The notes: generated by a model from the sequence alone, not told the origin. A stretch of DNA of 64,000 bases from Lojkania enalia (GCA_010094045.1 ML986606.1:7813-71812), one strand, 5' to 3'; counted from the stretch's first letter, positions 25,294 to 38,999 are shown. A program made the numbers and translations.

Positions 25294-25891
25294 TATATAG
25301 ATAGTAGAAAGTAATATAGATAGTTAACTTTTTATATAAAAAGAAATCCCTTGTCTAAGAATATCTATTAAGAATACCTATATAGCCCCAATATAATAAG
25401 TATAGTAGGAGTGGTTAGAAGTATTAGAAGAGCTGCTCTTATTCTTATTAGGCTTATACTTGTACTCCTATTACTACTTATTATATAAAGGCTTATTATT
25501 CTTATTTAATTAAAGGTAGTATAAAGCGCTATAATTCTTATATATATAATTGCTGCATGCGCTATTCTACGATCTAGTAAGAGAGATATAGCTAGTATAG
25601 TAGAGAAATTCGCCTGTACAATTATATACTACCTTATAATACTAGTAAAAAGTAATATTAAAGTTACTATATATATAAATTAGTAAGCCTTTAATATATA
25701 ACTAATATTAAGATAGTAAGACCCTAGCCTGTATAATACTATAGCGAGCGATAAGAGGAGAAGTAAGAGTATTATATAGGGAGGCGCTAAATAGGTAAAG
25801 TAGGAAGTTTATAGCTTAAACAATCTTATTATTCTAATATAATATTAGTATATTAATATATTAAAAGGGTAGTAATATTTACTATAATATT

Positions 25892-26170
25892 TGTAACGGC
25901 GTAGGTAAGATAATAGGTCCGAATACGGCACGAATCCACTCAGAGGCATATAGGAGTACGTGGGGGATTAGGGACCTGGGAATTCTATTAACACCTATAG
26001 GCCTTGTACGAAAGGATATAGAAGAACTACTAAGCTACTTATAAGGGAGTGTGCAACTATATACGGAAGGGAAAAGGGGTAGAACCGGGGGTAGGATAAG
26101 ATAAGCGAAAAGTTTTGGGATAAGGTTATATATAAAGCTTTTCGTGGAACGATTTCTTTGCATTATTACA
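25892..26170 (-). repeat. 3' LTR of Gypsy1b (279 bp)
   Basis: It has intact TGTAACGGCG...ATTACA ends and is the best preserved of the three copies of this LTR. Confidence 0.9.
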
Positions 26171-26183
26171 CTACCCCCCTCCT

Positions 26184-27350
26184 TATAGGCTGATAGTCCC
26201 TATCTACGCTGGTTTGGGAGGGAATCGGGGCTGTTACGGATGGGTTCTAGTATAAAGAAATTTCTTCGAAGAGGTATTTACTAGTAAGGGCTAATACACG
26301 CGGTTGCCTATAGAGATGCGTTTATTAATGTAATGTTAAGTAAGGTTTTTCGCGGTGAGTGTGATTGACCTATATATTAGCTGGTAACCACCATTATAAC
26401 AGTTTATTAATATTGCAATTTCGTCGCGTATAGTAACGAGCGTTTACCAGCCTTAGTATATTACTAGGTTACTGTCTACTAAGCTTTCTTAACTAAATAA
26501 TAACTTCTACTCCGTACGTATCGTTGCGCGCCCCTAGAACTATTAATTATTAAAGTATCGCTGACGCCTTATAGAAAAAATTAATTAATATACTACTCCG
26601 CCCGCCTTTTAAAGCCTCTTTAGAGGCTTTCTAGATTATCTACCTTTAGGCTATATATACGCTCGCCCGCGGGCGGCGTATAATATTTACCTTTTAGTCC
26701 CTAAGATTAAAAAAATGCGAGTATTATACCTTATAAAATAAAAAGTGCAACCCTGTACGAATCGTATCTAATACTAGTAGAATACTTACTACTAACGCAC
26801 TTATAAATCCCCTCCTATTATAAGGAGGAGTTTCTAGTCCTCCGGGGCCATCTCGAACTATAGGTAGCAGCCCGATATATAGAGGATAAGGAGGATAAAA
26901 AGGTAGCCTTCGAGGCTGTTTTAGAGTCTACTTATAGTCTAGTACTTATAGCCCAGGTTGTAAAGAGTTAAAAAGATAGCCTTTCTACAGCTAGTATCTA
27001 GGTGGCTTTATTCTACTAGGGTACTAAGTTGCTCTGTTAGGTTTCGGCCCTAAAGGCTCTAGTATCTAGCCTTTAAGCTAATATTGCGGCGCTCTTAGGC
27101 AGTTAAGAACAAGGTAGGGGAGGTTCGGGGGGAGTCTGGAGGGAAAGAAGGAGAAGGAGGGTAGAGGAGGAGAGGACTAGGGAGGTATCTAACAGCCTGC
27201 TATTAGACCCTCCAGATTTTATAGAGGAGTAATTTCAGGCCTATACTTTAGTTTTTAAATCTACTACTTAACTCTTATATATTATTATCTACCAGGTAAT
27301 CTATATTCTCTATACCATCCTTATATACCTTAATCCATTTAGTTAGGGCT
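26184..27350. other. Gypsy1b 3' non-coding region
   Basis: The stretch between the chromodomain end and the polypurine tract is richer in G+C than the rest of the island (for example 26650-26680 and 27110-27190) and has no domain I recognise. Confidence 0.5.
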
Positions 27351-27359
27351 CTTAGGGGT

Positions 27360-30300
27360 CCTAGCTAATTCGGATACTTATTATAAAAAGCTCTCAGCTT
27401 GTAAAGCGAACCTATAAAATTTGAGGCTTTATACTAGACTAGGTCGGGATTGTATCCTACCTATTTTATATAGTATTTGAGGGTCTTATAATACAGCTTA
27501 CTAGCCAGTATTTCCTCAACCTCCTACTCTTCTACCCCCTTAATAGCGATAGCGGGTGGTTTCGGAGCTTCTTACCCTGGTAGAGGGTCCTAGGGGTTCT
27601 TATATAGTAGGTTTGGTGCGAAGATATTATATATTCTCGACCCTAGGGGTAGCTGTAAATAGTATAAGTTTCTAACCTGTTCTAGTACTTTAAAAGGGCC
27701 CTCCTATTAATCGGATAGCTTTCGGCTTAGTCTCTAGACTGTAAGATTCTTGGTATTTAGGTAGACTATATTACTAATCTACCAATCAATCGGTTGCTGG
27801 TGATAGTTAATAATAGATTATATACGATCCTAAACCTTCTTAATATTAGCCTTTGCGGTTTCCTAGGCTGTATATATACGAGTTGCTAGAGCTAAGGTAT
27901 TCTTATAATTCAATTTATCTATTACAGTAATAGAATTAACGGAATATTTCTAATCCCAACTCTAACAGGGCTTAAATCTATATAGAATCTGATATAGGGA
28001 TATTCTAATAGTTATATAGGGTAGAATTACTTATACTCAGTTGATTATAGGCAATAGAGAACTCTAATTATTCTAGTAGAAGGATATAAAAGGGCGCAGT
28101 CTCTGATTGATGTACTTGTTTATAATCTCTATCTATCCGTCAGTCTCTTTATAATAAGCAGTAGATAGTTTAATCTTTACGCCTAAGATACAGCAGAATT
28201 TAGACTAGAAACTAGATATAAACTAAGGTTTTCAGTCTAAAATAATGGTTTTAGGCGTATAGCTAAAGCAGTATACCTATTAAATAAACAATTCGGCTAT
28301 TCCCTGTGCGTTAATTATATAATAGTAGGGAATAGATACCGCTTATTTAGACAGGCGATTGATTACTACTATAATCTAATTATATCCGGACTTATCTATA
28401 GGGAAATCCTTAAAGTTAATATATAGATGCTATATTAGTTAATTTAGTATAGGAAGTAGGTAGATAAAACCTAGGGTTCGGGTTTGTATCGGATAAGCTT
28501 TACGGTATAGGATGCAATTCCGTATATATCGTTTATAAGTAGCCTCTATACCCTTCTAGTAGTACTTTTAGGATAGTAACTAATAGGTTTTAGTAGCGCT
28601 TAGGTGTGCAGAGGATACTTGGTTGTAAGTTTCTTATATAAGTCGCGTATAAAGGCCTGAATCTAATAGAACATATAAGTAATTATCGTAGAGAAGTAGT
28701 CTATTCTCTATCTAATACTTGTGGGGTAAAAGTGTACGTTCCTACGCGAAGGAGGCTTAGTTTTTCTATAGTAATGCATCGATTAACTCTAGAGAGTCTA
28801 GTAATATAACCTATTCCTAGCCTTTAATAACGTTTAGTATAGCCGCTTAAGTTATTATTTAGGTAATATAGGACTAGACTAATTCGGCATTAATTCGGGG
28901 GTGAAGTTAATACGGTCCGAGTAGGACTCTTAACTGATTATTAGTTTAAGCCGCTTTTAAGTTTTCTATATCTTATTTATAATAACTGAGGATATCTGCT
29001 CTAGTATTATTTTTACCTAGGGTGTACTCGATTCGGAACTAATACTAAGCTAATTCCTCAGTCTAACGAACTTAACGAGTATTAAGTACTTTTATAGTTA
29101 TAAAATATTCGAGTAAGCGATAATTGGTATATACTAGAGTCCTAGTAGCTACCGAAGTAAGTTCTGCTCTCTATTACTTAAATATAGTAACGATTGCGAA
29201 CAGTTCCTTATTATAGATCTTCTAGTTCAGTTCCGAACCAGATAGAACCTTACTATAGAATACTATAGGGTACTATTTTCCGTTAGGATATTTCTATAAC
29301 AGTACTCCTATAACTACTCTATTAGAGGTATTAGTTTCCATTTTTGTTTCTAACGTAGGGTTAAAGTAGTAGAGTGTAGGTATACTTAACAGGGCTAACT
29401 TTAATTTCTTAAAGGTAATATCACATTCTAAAGTCTATACGAAAGGGGTTATAGGGCTCTATAGTACGATAATTAGCTTTGCAACACGCGAGAATTCTGG
29501 TATAAACTGTCGATAGAATCTAGTAAAACCTAAGAAGGATTTCACACCTGTTACGATAGTAGGTAGCTGCTAGTTGTGTAGTACTTCTACCTTCTCTAGA
29601 TCAACCTTAAGGCCTTTATTTAAGAGGATATAGTTAAGGTATTTAGTTCGGGTAATATAGAATTCGCTCTTCTTAATATTAACTTATAACCCTACTTGAC
29701 ATAATCTCTTAAGAACTTTCTTAACGTAGATAGCGTGTGTTACCTCGTCTTCTGAGTAGATAAGGATGTTGTCTAGGTAAGTAATATAGAAGTTATCCAG
29801 GTAGTCGATTAGTACGTCGTTTATATAGCGCTGGTAAGTTGCTAGGCTGTTATATAATTTAAAAGGTAGAACTTTATATTTATAGGTTCCGTATTAAGTC
29901 TAAAAGGTAGTATATTCCTTAGAACTAGGGTCTATTCTAATCTTGTTAAAGGCCGCGCGAATGTTAAACTTGGTAAAGATTACTATCTTAGTAGGTCTAG
30001 ATAGGAGTTTATCTATACGCGGTATCGGATATATATTCTTATAGGTAAGAGTATTAAGTTTATAATAATCTACGCAAATATATAGGTCACTATTAAATTT
30101 ACAGACATAAAGGATTAGAAATATAAAAGAGCTCCGACTCTACTCAATATACCTATACTATAGATTATCTATAATATACTTCTTAGTTACCTCTAGCTCC
30201 TTAATATTCTACTTGTACAACGGGCTGTAACTATTAGGGAGGAGTTCCGTAAGGATAATCTTATAATTATAAGGGCGGTATTCTAGTAATTAATAAGCTG

Positions 30301-32500
30301 CAGTTTTGCTAAATATATTCTAATACTTATAATATTCAGATAGCAATCGGAGATTTACTAGTACTTTGTTTTCAGCCTCGTCTTCCAGCTCTGGAGCTTA
30401 CTTGTCTTTAATTAGCCGCTTAATTTCGTATAGAGACGTGGAGAAAAACTCGTTCTCTTTCCTCTTTATATTAAAGTGGAAAGTATTAGCTGAGATAAGA
30501 GTAATAATAGGAAAACAAACTTTCTTCGGATTGGGTTTAGACTTTATTTTATACGGGCGTGTGGGAGCTCTAAGCTTGTTTAAACTATAAGTTATAGGAG
30601 ACTAATATAGTTTTAGTAGTCTTAATAGACCCTTAATATAATGGATAGTCAGACTGCGGGACTGCCGATACTAGTCCTTTTCCTATAGAACGTCGCGTCG
30701 CTAGATGTCTAGTTCTACCTCCTTATCGCGTGCTGGCTGAGTTAATTATATAAGAAGAGGAGGTGAAGGATTATAAGTGGTAGGATACTTAGAGGGCTAT
30801 ATAATCCGATTCTTATCCGTATCTAGCTGGAGTTGAAAATAACATAACTATTTAATGCTAATAATATAATCCTAAATACCTAGATCTATAATAATAAATA
30901 GATAGTTTTAGATAGTTCTTCTATTAATTCGCAGGTGTAAGCGGATATACTAATTAACTAGGGTTTAGATTCGGTCCTGAAAACCTTTAACGGTGATTTT
31001 AAAGGGTAAGTACTGTATTAATATATATAGGGCTTAGGAGAGTAATCTAGCCACCGTAGAATTAAGGAACAGGAAGCCTTAGGCGCCTATATTAACAAGG
31101 GTATTTAGTTATATACTAACGCCTTTTAAACATAGAATGGTAGGGATTTAGAAATACTTTCCTCTAAATAAATACGATAAATCGATGTTTGATAAATCGT
31201 ACTTACTTAAGCCTAGGACGGAGAGTTTTCCCAGGCGTCTTCGTTTCCCACCTAAGAACTATCCGGGTGGTACTTATTTACGTCTAAAAACTCTTCTTCC
31301 TTAATCTCCTCTTATTTAACCTCTATCTCTTATACTTTAAGGACTATATATTCGTTTACGAAGTATCCTGGTTTACTATAGTTATAGTAATTTCCTAGGG
31401 TTGTATACCTTTCAGGTGCGAGAGTCTTGCTAGGTTGTTAGAGAGCGATTGTAGTAGAACGAGGTGTTAATACTAGGGTAGATTAGGGTGGTATTAGATC
31501 GTAGGTTACCTTAGATAAACTTTCAGAAGCCTTCCGGTACTAATCTAAATTTATTTTAGCTGTAACTTATAGGCTGACAGTTTATTCTAGGAGGTTAGAA
31601 ACGCTCCTCCTTTCTATATCATAGGCTGTTAAGTAGGCAACTATAGCGTTAAAGGAGCCTTTCTATGTAAGCTTAAAGCTAAGGTTTAGTATCCTCAGGC
31701 TGGGGAGAATCTTATCCTATAGGTAGAAGAACCACTCGGATTAGGGTACGGATCCTCTAATAGCTGTACTAATAAAGCAAGCTTTGAAAGTTGGGAACAC
31801 TTCTCTCTTATTCATCCTTAGGACCTAAAACGCCTGTCGTGCTTCTATCTCTTCATTACCTATAATAAAATACGATCGTAGAAGCGAAATCATTTCTTCG
31901 GCATTCTTAAACCAATACTAGTCCGATTCAGCTAGGTATTTTAGCTTTAGATACCCTTTCGCAGTACTAGAGGTGTATTCCTATACTAATACTATACGTA
32001 TATACTCTGTTAGATAGTAATCCGCATTAATCTTAAATCGGTCTAGGATTAAGGCTCGCTATTATTTAAATATAGGTTTGCTACTATCTATAAGGCTTTT
32101 AATCTTAGGCGTACGTTTAGTAAGGTAGGCTTAAGGGGGCTTAGGGGTGGCCGAGAGGTTTCTTGCTAGGAGAGTCGTAAAAGTTTCTTAGCGTATTATC
32201 GGTTCTAATTCGGTAGTTTATAGAGGTTAATTAGGACTGATAGTTCTCTATCATATTAAGTATATAATCTCCTCTTATAAAATTGCGATTTATTCCTTAA
32301 GGGTTTATTTACTCTAATTTCCCTCCGAATTAGATAGGTTCTTTATTATAGGCCTTATAGAGAGGGGTCCGCCTGTCGCAGGGCCCCCTGTAGGAGGTAA
32401 CGGTTGTTCTACACGCGTAGATAGAAGTTTACTCTTACTACAACTTACGCGTGTATCGGTTCTAGTATAGAAATTAGAAGGTGAATTATAGTCAGATATC
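27360..32500 (-). pseudogene. Gypsy1b gag-pol remnant with chromodomain
   Basis: Read on the minus strand. A Gag zinc knuckle at about 31351-31392 has its Cys and His codons turned to Tyr and its Gly to Ser. Reverse transcriptase at about 30200-29700 shows VDYYKLN, YPIPRID and Tyr-Leu-Asp-Asn (29768-29779) in place of Tyr-x-Asp-Asp. RNase H lies between that and about 28900. The integrase core is at about 28390-28090 (VVINRLSK, then YYKETDG). A chromodomain at about 27525-27370 has VEEILASK and YYIKQVGY. Family knowledge: the integrase chromodomain of such elements binds histone marks and steers insertion to heterochromatin. Many stops make the gene non-functional. A 74-codon open stretch on the plus strand (30366-30590) is a by-product. 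Confidence 0.8.
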
Positions 32501-32805
32501 GGCGGTTGCCTCCGATTCTAATAGGTTATTAGTAGTTTTTAAGTTTCTACCTAGGCGTACTCTACGCGGCTTTTCTAAAGGCAATCCTAATCGCAGGGGA
32601 TAGGAAGTTCTAAACCTAAAGGCTTCGGTTAATAGAAGGTCTTTAAGATTCTATCTAGGTAACTGAATAATTTAATATAATAGTATATAAGTATTATAAT
32701 CTAAACTAAATCGGGCGTATCTTAGACTTAGACGTATTTAAATAAACAATCGATGCGATATTATTAAAGAGGCTGTTACTAGCAGTATTAAGTTCTTCTA
32801 TATAA

Positions 32806-33084
32806 TATAACGGTGTAGGTAAGATAATAGGTCCGAATACAGTACGAATCTACTTAGAGGCATATAGGAGTGCGTGGGGGATTAGGGACCTGGGAATTCT
32901 ATTAACACCTATAGGCCTTATACGAAAGGATATAGAAGAACTACTAAGCTACTTATAAGGGAGTGTGCAACTATATACGGAAGGGAAAAGGGGTAGAACC
33001 GGGGGTAGGATAAGATAAGCGAAAAGCTTTGGGATAAGGTTATATATAAAGCTTTTCGTGGAACGATTTCTTTGCATCATTACA
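32806..33084 (-). repeat. 5' LTR of Gypsy1b (279 bp)
   Basis: It has the same length as the left LTR; the terminal TG reads TA on the plus strand at 32806. Confidence 0.9.
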
Positions 33085-36000
33085 ATATTAAAGATATAAG
33101 ATAAATACTTAGTAATAATTAGGTTAAAGATTAGAATTACCTTATATAAGAGAGGATTTAGGTAAACTACAGCGCTAAACTATAAGCTACTAGTTAAAGT
33201 AAGACTTTAAACTTAAGAAGTTTAACTAGAAGAACTTTATAGGATTTAATTAGCAGTATTAATAATATTTATATAAATAGCTTAATAAGAATTACTAGCT
33301 ATAATAGGAAAAATACTACTATAATTAATAGTAGTATTACTAAATACATTATTATTAAAAGATATAGTAGAGTCGTATAAGAGAAGAGCTTAATATTTTA
33401 AGAGTAGAGAAAAATAGGAGGGTATATAGGTTAGGGAAAAGGTAGAAGGCTAGGCTTTTATATAAAAGAGTTATCTTATCTATACTATAAAACTATAGTA
33501 AGCTACTAATAGAACGTACTTATTTAGATTCCTAATTTCTCTTATTTAAACAACCTCGTTTAATATATAAAATAGGAAGAAGGGTAGAAAAAGTAGACGA
33601 GTAGTTAAGAGCAGTTTATAAGAAAGCGGTTAGAGGCTATATATAGAGATAGTAATTAGGGGCCGTTTACTAGAACTCTAAAGTAGTATTAATTTAAAAT
33701 CTACATTATATAAGAGAGTATCTAGAAGGTATTTAAAAGAATACTATTCTATAGCTAATCCTTTTTATATTTATATACTTTAAACGTATCTATACTAAGC
33801 TAAACCCTCTTCTAACCTATTATATAATACCCCCCTAAAAAGACTACCTCTAGCTTATTACTTATTATAGGAATTAAGAGAATATTTACTTTAAAAGTAG
33901 AAAGCTATAGCTAGCGCTTTATTTAATCTTAATTAAGCTACTAATAAATAGGATTTTCAATCTCTAGGTTATATAATACTTTAGAAAGATAGTTCTTAAA
34001 CTTATCTTAGCTTTAAGATTATAAATATTTCTACCTTATTTAAGCTTTAAGTTGATTAAATATAGAAGGAGTATTAATATTCTAAGACTTTCCTTTTAAT
34101 AGGCTAGTATTATACGATAAGCAGGTAGGTAACTTATATTAGTATTTCTTCTAGTATTATTTTAGCTGCTAGAGCGCTAATTTAAATATCTCTTACAACT
34201 AGATCTACTCTATATATTATATACGAAGACCTAGATAAAGAAGGATAGTAATACTATAGAGTAGAATAGTTAAAAGCTTCTTATAGTAAATTTTAAACTT
34301 TTACTAGCTTTATATTATTCGATTTTAAAGATTTTAGTATAGCTTTATTATTGGAAGCTTTACCTATAAAGTATTAGTTACTTATTATTTAGAAGAATTG
34401 TACGATATATAAAAGACTTAGAATAATAAAGCTTAAGAATATTAAATATTTATAAAACTTAGTTAAGTATAACTCTATAGCCTTCTAGCTTAAGAGTAGC
34501 TAATTTAAAAGGTTTAAGTAAGTTATAGATTTAATATAGTTAGCTCTAGTCTTATATAGAAAGTTGATTAGCTTTATTAATTATATCGACGTACTTTAAG
34601 TAGTACTAAGTAACTAATTCTTAGTAAAGAAGAGTAATATCGAGTATAGTCTACCAGCTATTCCACCTCGTACGATTATCTAAAGGGATTCTTTTCTTAG
34701 TTTAACTTTTAAAATCCTTTATATAGCTAGAACTAGCCTAGATATAAATAATAATATTATAGAGCTTTCTAAGTACTCTAAGGGTTCTAAATTATATTTT
34801 AAGCTCTTTAACTTATACTAAAAAAGGGTGTAAATTACTCTTCTAATCTTCAAGTTTATTATATACTATAATTAGATTTATTTTATCTAAGTTGTAAATT
34901 ATAAAAGCTTATATAAAGAGGTTAATTATATAGCCTATATAATATATTTACTAAAAAACTAGGTTCTAAAAGATAGACTTCTCTTTACTAAGCTATATAC
35001 TTATTATATAATATAGTATATTATTTATTCCTAAGTTATTATTAATAATAGCTTTAAACTTTTCTATAATTCTAAACTCCTTAAGAATTAAAAGAAGTAA
35101 AGAGGATTAGTATTCTCTATAATAAGCTAAGATTTCTAGTAGGCTAAGAAGGATATTATATAATACTTTATCGTTGTTAATAAAGTAGCTATAGACTATA
35201 AGGTGGAAATAATAGCTTAATAATATCTAAATATTAATACTAAAGTATATCTTTATTATTACTAATTAGATTTTCTTTTATATAATATCTTTATTAGTAT
35301 AAAATTACTCTTAAATCTATATAGGTTAGCTTATATAAGAAGAGAAAAGAGAATATATATCTTTTAGGAGATTGTATTATAGCTTAAAAGAAAATTCTTA
35401 AGTACTTCTTAATTAAGAGTAAAATAGAAAGCTTAGAACTCTTTTAATTTAATAATTTAGAAGAAGAGATTTTATATAATAATAAGATTAAGAAAAGTTA
35501 AAAGGGTTATATTCTTATTAATTACTTCTCTAAAAATCTTATCCTAAACTATACTTAGGTCTGTAATATTAAAACGATAAATAATCTTATTAACTACTTA
35601 TTTAGTCTAGTCTATACGATTAAGTTCTTAATTTAAATTAAGATAAATCTTATATTTATTAGTAAGATAGTTATATAGACCTATTATTAAGGATAATTTA
35701 TACTTATAATAATAGTAGTAGTAGAGTTTCTAGTAGCTTTTATTATACTCTTCTCCTAGAGAAGATATATAATAGTATAGTATAACGTTTAATTAAAATT
35801 TTAATATTTTTAAGATAGATTAATTTAAGAAAAATATTTTAGAAGTCTCTTTAGAAATTAAGAGATATAAATTTAAATCTAAGGCTATAATAGTAGAATA
35901 TACTTATAGTATTCTATAGAAAGTTAAATAGAATATTTAACTAGTATTTATAGGTAGAGTTTAATAATTAATATACTAAGCGAGCCTCTAATTAGAATTA

Positions 36001-36230
36001 GAACGATTATCGTACGATATCTAATATAATATCTAATTGTAATTTATCCGATAAAAATTATTGTAACCTATATTAAATGTAAGCTACTATTTTATATACA
36101 GCTCTATATTATATATATTTTCGATATATTCCGCCTATATACTATTAAGGCTGTAGAACTCTATATAGTTTATAATATCGCGAGATTTTCTAGTAGAAAA
36201 ATCTATAGAGTTTAGAGACTTAATTAACTA

Positions 36231-38083
36231 TAATATATTCTACTATCGAAGCAGCTAAACCATCGAAGCGGCTACTTTTTCTTAGTATTATAAATACTAC
36301 GTACGAACTATAATAAATCTACAATACGATCTTCTATTAATTTAATAAGAAGGTAGAATTAAACTTGCCTTACAGGTATATAAATTAGGCCAGTTTAAGA
36401 GCGTACGACACGCTACTATAACTTTTAACGTATAATATTAACAACTCTCTACTCGACTTTATAGAATCGCGTTTCACTCTTATATATAACTAAATTACTA
36501 GAAGCTTATAGTAACCGAAGAATAAATAATCGTATAATATATTCTTAACCTTAATTCGCGAGGATTTACACCCCGGCTATATAAGGTAGTAGATATAGTA
36601 GATAAACTATTAGGCGTATATAGTAGAATACCTATAAGAAAGAATTAGTCTAAACGATTTATAGCGCGTATAAATAAGCTTAAAACGGCCTTTAATTAAG
36701 TAAAGAATTGCTAAAGGATAAAATAAGAGAATCTAGAGGTTATTAATATATAGTTTAAGCTTATATAAGATATAATTATAAAATATAGTATATATAATAA
36801 TAATATCTACAACTTTAATAAGATAGGCTTTTAAATAGATATTATTAGTACTATAAAGGTTATTATAGGTTTAGAATATTATATAAGGCCTACTCTTATA
36901 TAGCTAGACGATTATAAGTAGGTTATAGTTATCTAAAATATCTATACTACTATATATACAACTCTACTATTTATTATTTATAAAGGACGCGTCTATATCT
37001 CTATATAATATAAAGAAGTAGGTATACTATACGATTGGAAAATTTTAGTCTCTAAGAACAGCTGGATAAATAATACGTTTAGTCTTAAGTAGCTAAAGTA
37101 CTTTAATAAGTATATAAAAATGCGTTAGGTAGAGTTATATAGGCTACTTATTTTAGACGGCTATAAAAGCTACCTTAACTAAGAATTTAAAAATTATTAC
37201 CTTATATAAAAGATCTTAACGCTTTATATACTTTCTTATTTATTATATATACTTCAGCCTCTTATTATTGTTTATTTCTTACCGTTAAAGCTAAAGTACT
37301 TATAATATATATAAGATTTAGGGCGCTGATACGTCTACTATATTAATAAAAAAGGCTTCCTTCTAGCTTTTAAGAACGCGTTTTTTAACGTATTTACGTA
37401 TAAGAACTGTTAAAAGGCCTTTAAAGTAATAGAAATTGTTCTTCTAAATGTATAGGTTATATTAGATTACCTTAATATACGACTATATATCCTACTAGAA
37501 CTACTTCTATAAGAAAACTTCTAGTAGTCTAAAATTCTAAGTAATATATATAAATTTAGGTTACAATTAATACTTATATAAAAGTTCTTTATACGATTAC
37601 TAAAAAAGGCGTAAGAAGGATTCTTATAGCTTATAAAAGATGCTAAGTTAATACTACATTAGAATACACTTCTTTAAGCTTGCAACTCTAAGCTTAAAAG
37701 GTAATTAGAAGAAGTAACTAAGTGTAAAACGTATAAAAGAAAGTATATTTAGTATAGTAGTATAATATTATATAGCGAGGGATCTTTATATATAGCTACT
37801 AAAGTATCTATAGGCTCTTAGCCCTTTAAGAAAACTCGTAGTACTAATACTTAAGAATAGGCTTAACCAGCTTAACGCTACTATAGTAACTATAGTAAGA
37901 CTAGATATAATACTTTTACGTGCTAAAAGGATAGTAGGGAAAATTCTAAATTAGATAAAAGTATATTATATATAGAATCTCTTATTAGTATTAAGTAAAT
38001 TAACTTTTTATATATAGTATTTGTTGCGCTAAGATAAAGTAGCTACTTTAATAGTTTAGCCGCTTCGATAGTAGAATATATTA
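36231..38083 (+). mobile_element. Complete pogo/Fot1 element 'Fot1-c' (1853 bp, TA target)
   Basis: Inverted repeats of about 50 bp start TAATATATTCTACTATCGAAG, read inward from both ends, and TA dinucleotides flank them at 36229-36230 and 38084-38085. Each end contains a direct duplication of about 14 bp (CGAAGCRGCTA...). The length is normal for the Fot1 group. Removing it rejoins the 3' end of Fot1-d. Confidence 0.85.
36380..37990 (+). pseudogene. Fot1-c transposase remnant
   Basis: This plus-strand frame, with many TAG/TAA codons, runs through the whole family layout: helix-turn-helix N-terminus, Tc5-type domain near 36550-36680 (Leu-Asn-(Ser)-Arg-Gly-Phe), DDE core at 36800-37330 (Asn-Phe-Asn-Lys-Ile-Gly-Phe in place of Asn-Phe-Asp-Glu-x-Gly-Phe; Leu-Leu-Ile-Leu-Asp-Gly-Tyr), and near 37850-37940 a C-terminal Cys/His zinc knuckle whose first two Cys codons read Tyr. 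Loss of the first catalytic Asp and the stops make it inactive. Confidence 0.7.
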
Positions 38084-38085
38084 TA

Positions 38086-38640
38086 AAATTTATAGATATC
38101 TAGTTAGAAGATTAATTTTCCGGCCCCGACTTAATTTAGCTATAATAAGCGCCGCCTCTTTATCTAATATATTATCGACGCTAATAGGCTCTATATACTA
38201 AGCTATAGTTTTAAGGCTTCTTCTATTACCTATTTTAGATAATTTAATATCTTATTAGAGTTGTTTTTAAGCAATTTAGGTAGTTTTTTACTTCTTACGC
38301 GTAGCCGCCTTTTTAAGCTGCTTTTACTAGTAAGCTTTCTTTATAATAGCTCGAGCTTGCTATCTCTCTTTAAACTACTAAGCCTTCTCCTACTTCTTCT
38401 ACTCTCGTACGATAGCCTACTACAATTTCTAGTATTATAGCTCTTCTACTTTAGCCTTATTTCGTAACTAACGCTTATAAGCTTGCTATACCTTAGTAGA
38501 CGACTAAAAGACGGCTCTACTATTATAATTCTGCGGTTCTTCGAGCAATAGAGGTTTACTATACTACCTATACTTCTTCTTATTAATAAACGCCCCCTTA
38601 AGGCGCTTATTTTTATATTCTAGTAGAGCCTTTTAAGTAG
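38086..38640 (-). pseudogene. Fot1-d transposase, C-terminal tail
   Basis: On the minus strand this is a Gln/Lys/Ala-rich, probably coiled-coil tail (ARAIIQKAYQQKQLKKA region) followed by LSKIGNRRSLKT and a terminal Arg-Gly-Arg-Lys-Ile-Asn-Leu motif typical of this family's C-terminus. It joins 45940 once Gypsy3 and one aaata copy are removed, and is cut at its 3' side by Fot1-c. It is much more RIP-damaged than the N-terminal half of the same copy. Confidence 0.7.
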
Positions 38641-38645
38641 AAATA

Positions 38646-38858
38646 TGTAATATCTTATAGTTTTAAGTTACAGGTTAATAATATAGAGTTACCTAACCTA
38701 AGGTTAAAATAGCCGAATTGCACCCTATAAGGATAGCAGCAATTCGTCTCTCTTTTATTAGCTATCTCTTTTCTAAGAGAACTGAATATACGAATATTTT
38801 AGCCCTACTACTCTATCTATTATTACTATACTGTAATCTATTATACTAGCCTATTATA
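38646..38858 (+). repeat. 5' LTR of Gypsy3 (213 bp)
   Basis: It starts TGTAATATC and ends CTATTATA; the right partner has the same length. Confidence 0.88.
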
Positions 38859-38999
38859 TTCGAATCGCTTAAACTCTTTAGAGTAGTCTAGTAGCAATTT
38901 CCGATACTATAAATACGTCTCCTACCCCTCTCAGCCTAACAGCCGGCTTAGCTAGATATATAAGGACCCTAACATCTAGTAATAGGCGAGACGCTAACC

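Larger units (their letters stand above)
25892..33084 (-). mobile_element. Complete Ty3/Gypsy chromovirus 'Gypsy1b' (7193 bp, TSD atatt)
   Basis: Two 279-bp LTRs (25892-26170, 32806-33084) lie between perfect atatt duplications (25887-25891, 33085-33089). Excision restores X2 as in X1 near 16830. A polypurine tract (AGGAGGGGGGTAG on the minus strand, 26171-26183) adjoins the left LTR, so that one is the 3' LTR and the element runs right to left. RIP is lighter than in Gypsy1a. About 547 bp present in Gypsy1a (5718-6264) is missing at 32659/32660. Confidence 0.92.
20050..36072. mobile_element. Unclassified TIR transposon 'X', copy 2, split by Copia-2 and Gypsy1b
   Basis: X2 pieces are 20050-20184, 25299-25891 and 33090-36072. 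After removing Copia-2 with one target copy (5114 bp) and Gypsy1b with one target copy (7198 bp), 3711 bp remain, close to the 3686 bp of X1; the extra bases are short local duplications. The right terminus reads TTATTGTAACCTATA, the complement of the left terminus TATAGGTTAYAATAA. It has the same orientation as X1, 242 bp away. The right end abuts the pogo element Fot1-d within about 5 bp. Confidence 0.7.

Noticed and set aside
30366..30590. 74-codon plus-strand open frame
   Set aside because: It is antisense to the Gypsy1b gag-pol frame and lacks any domain.
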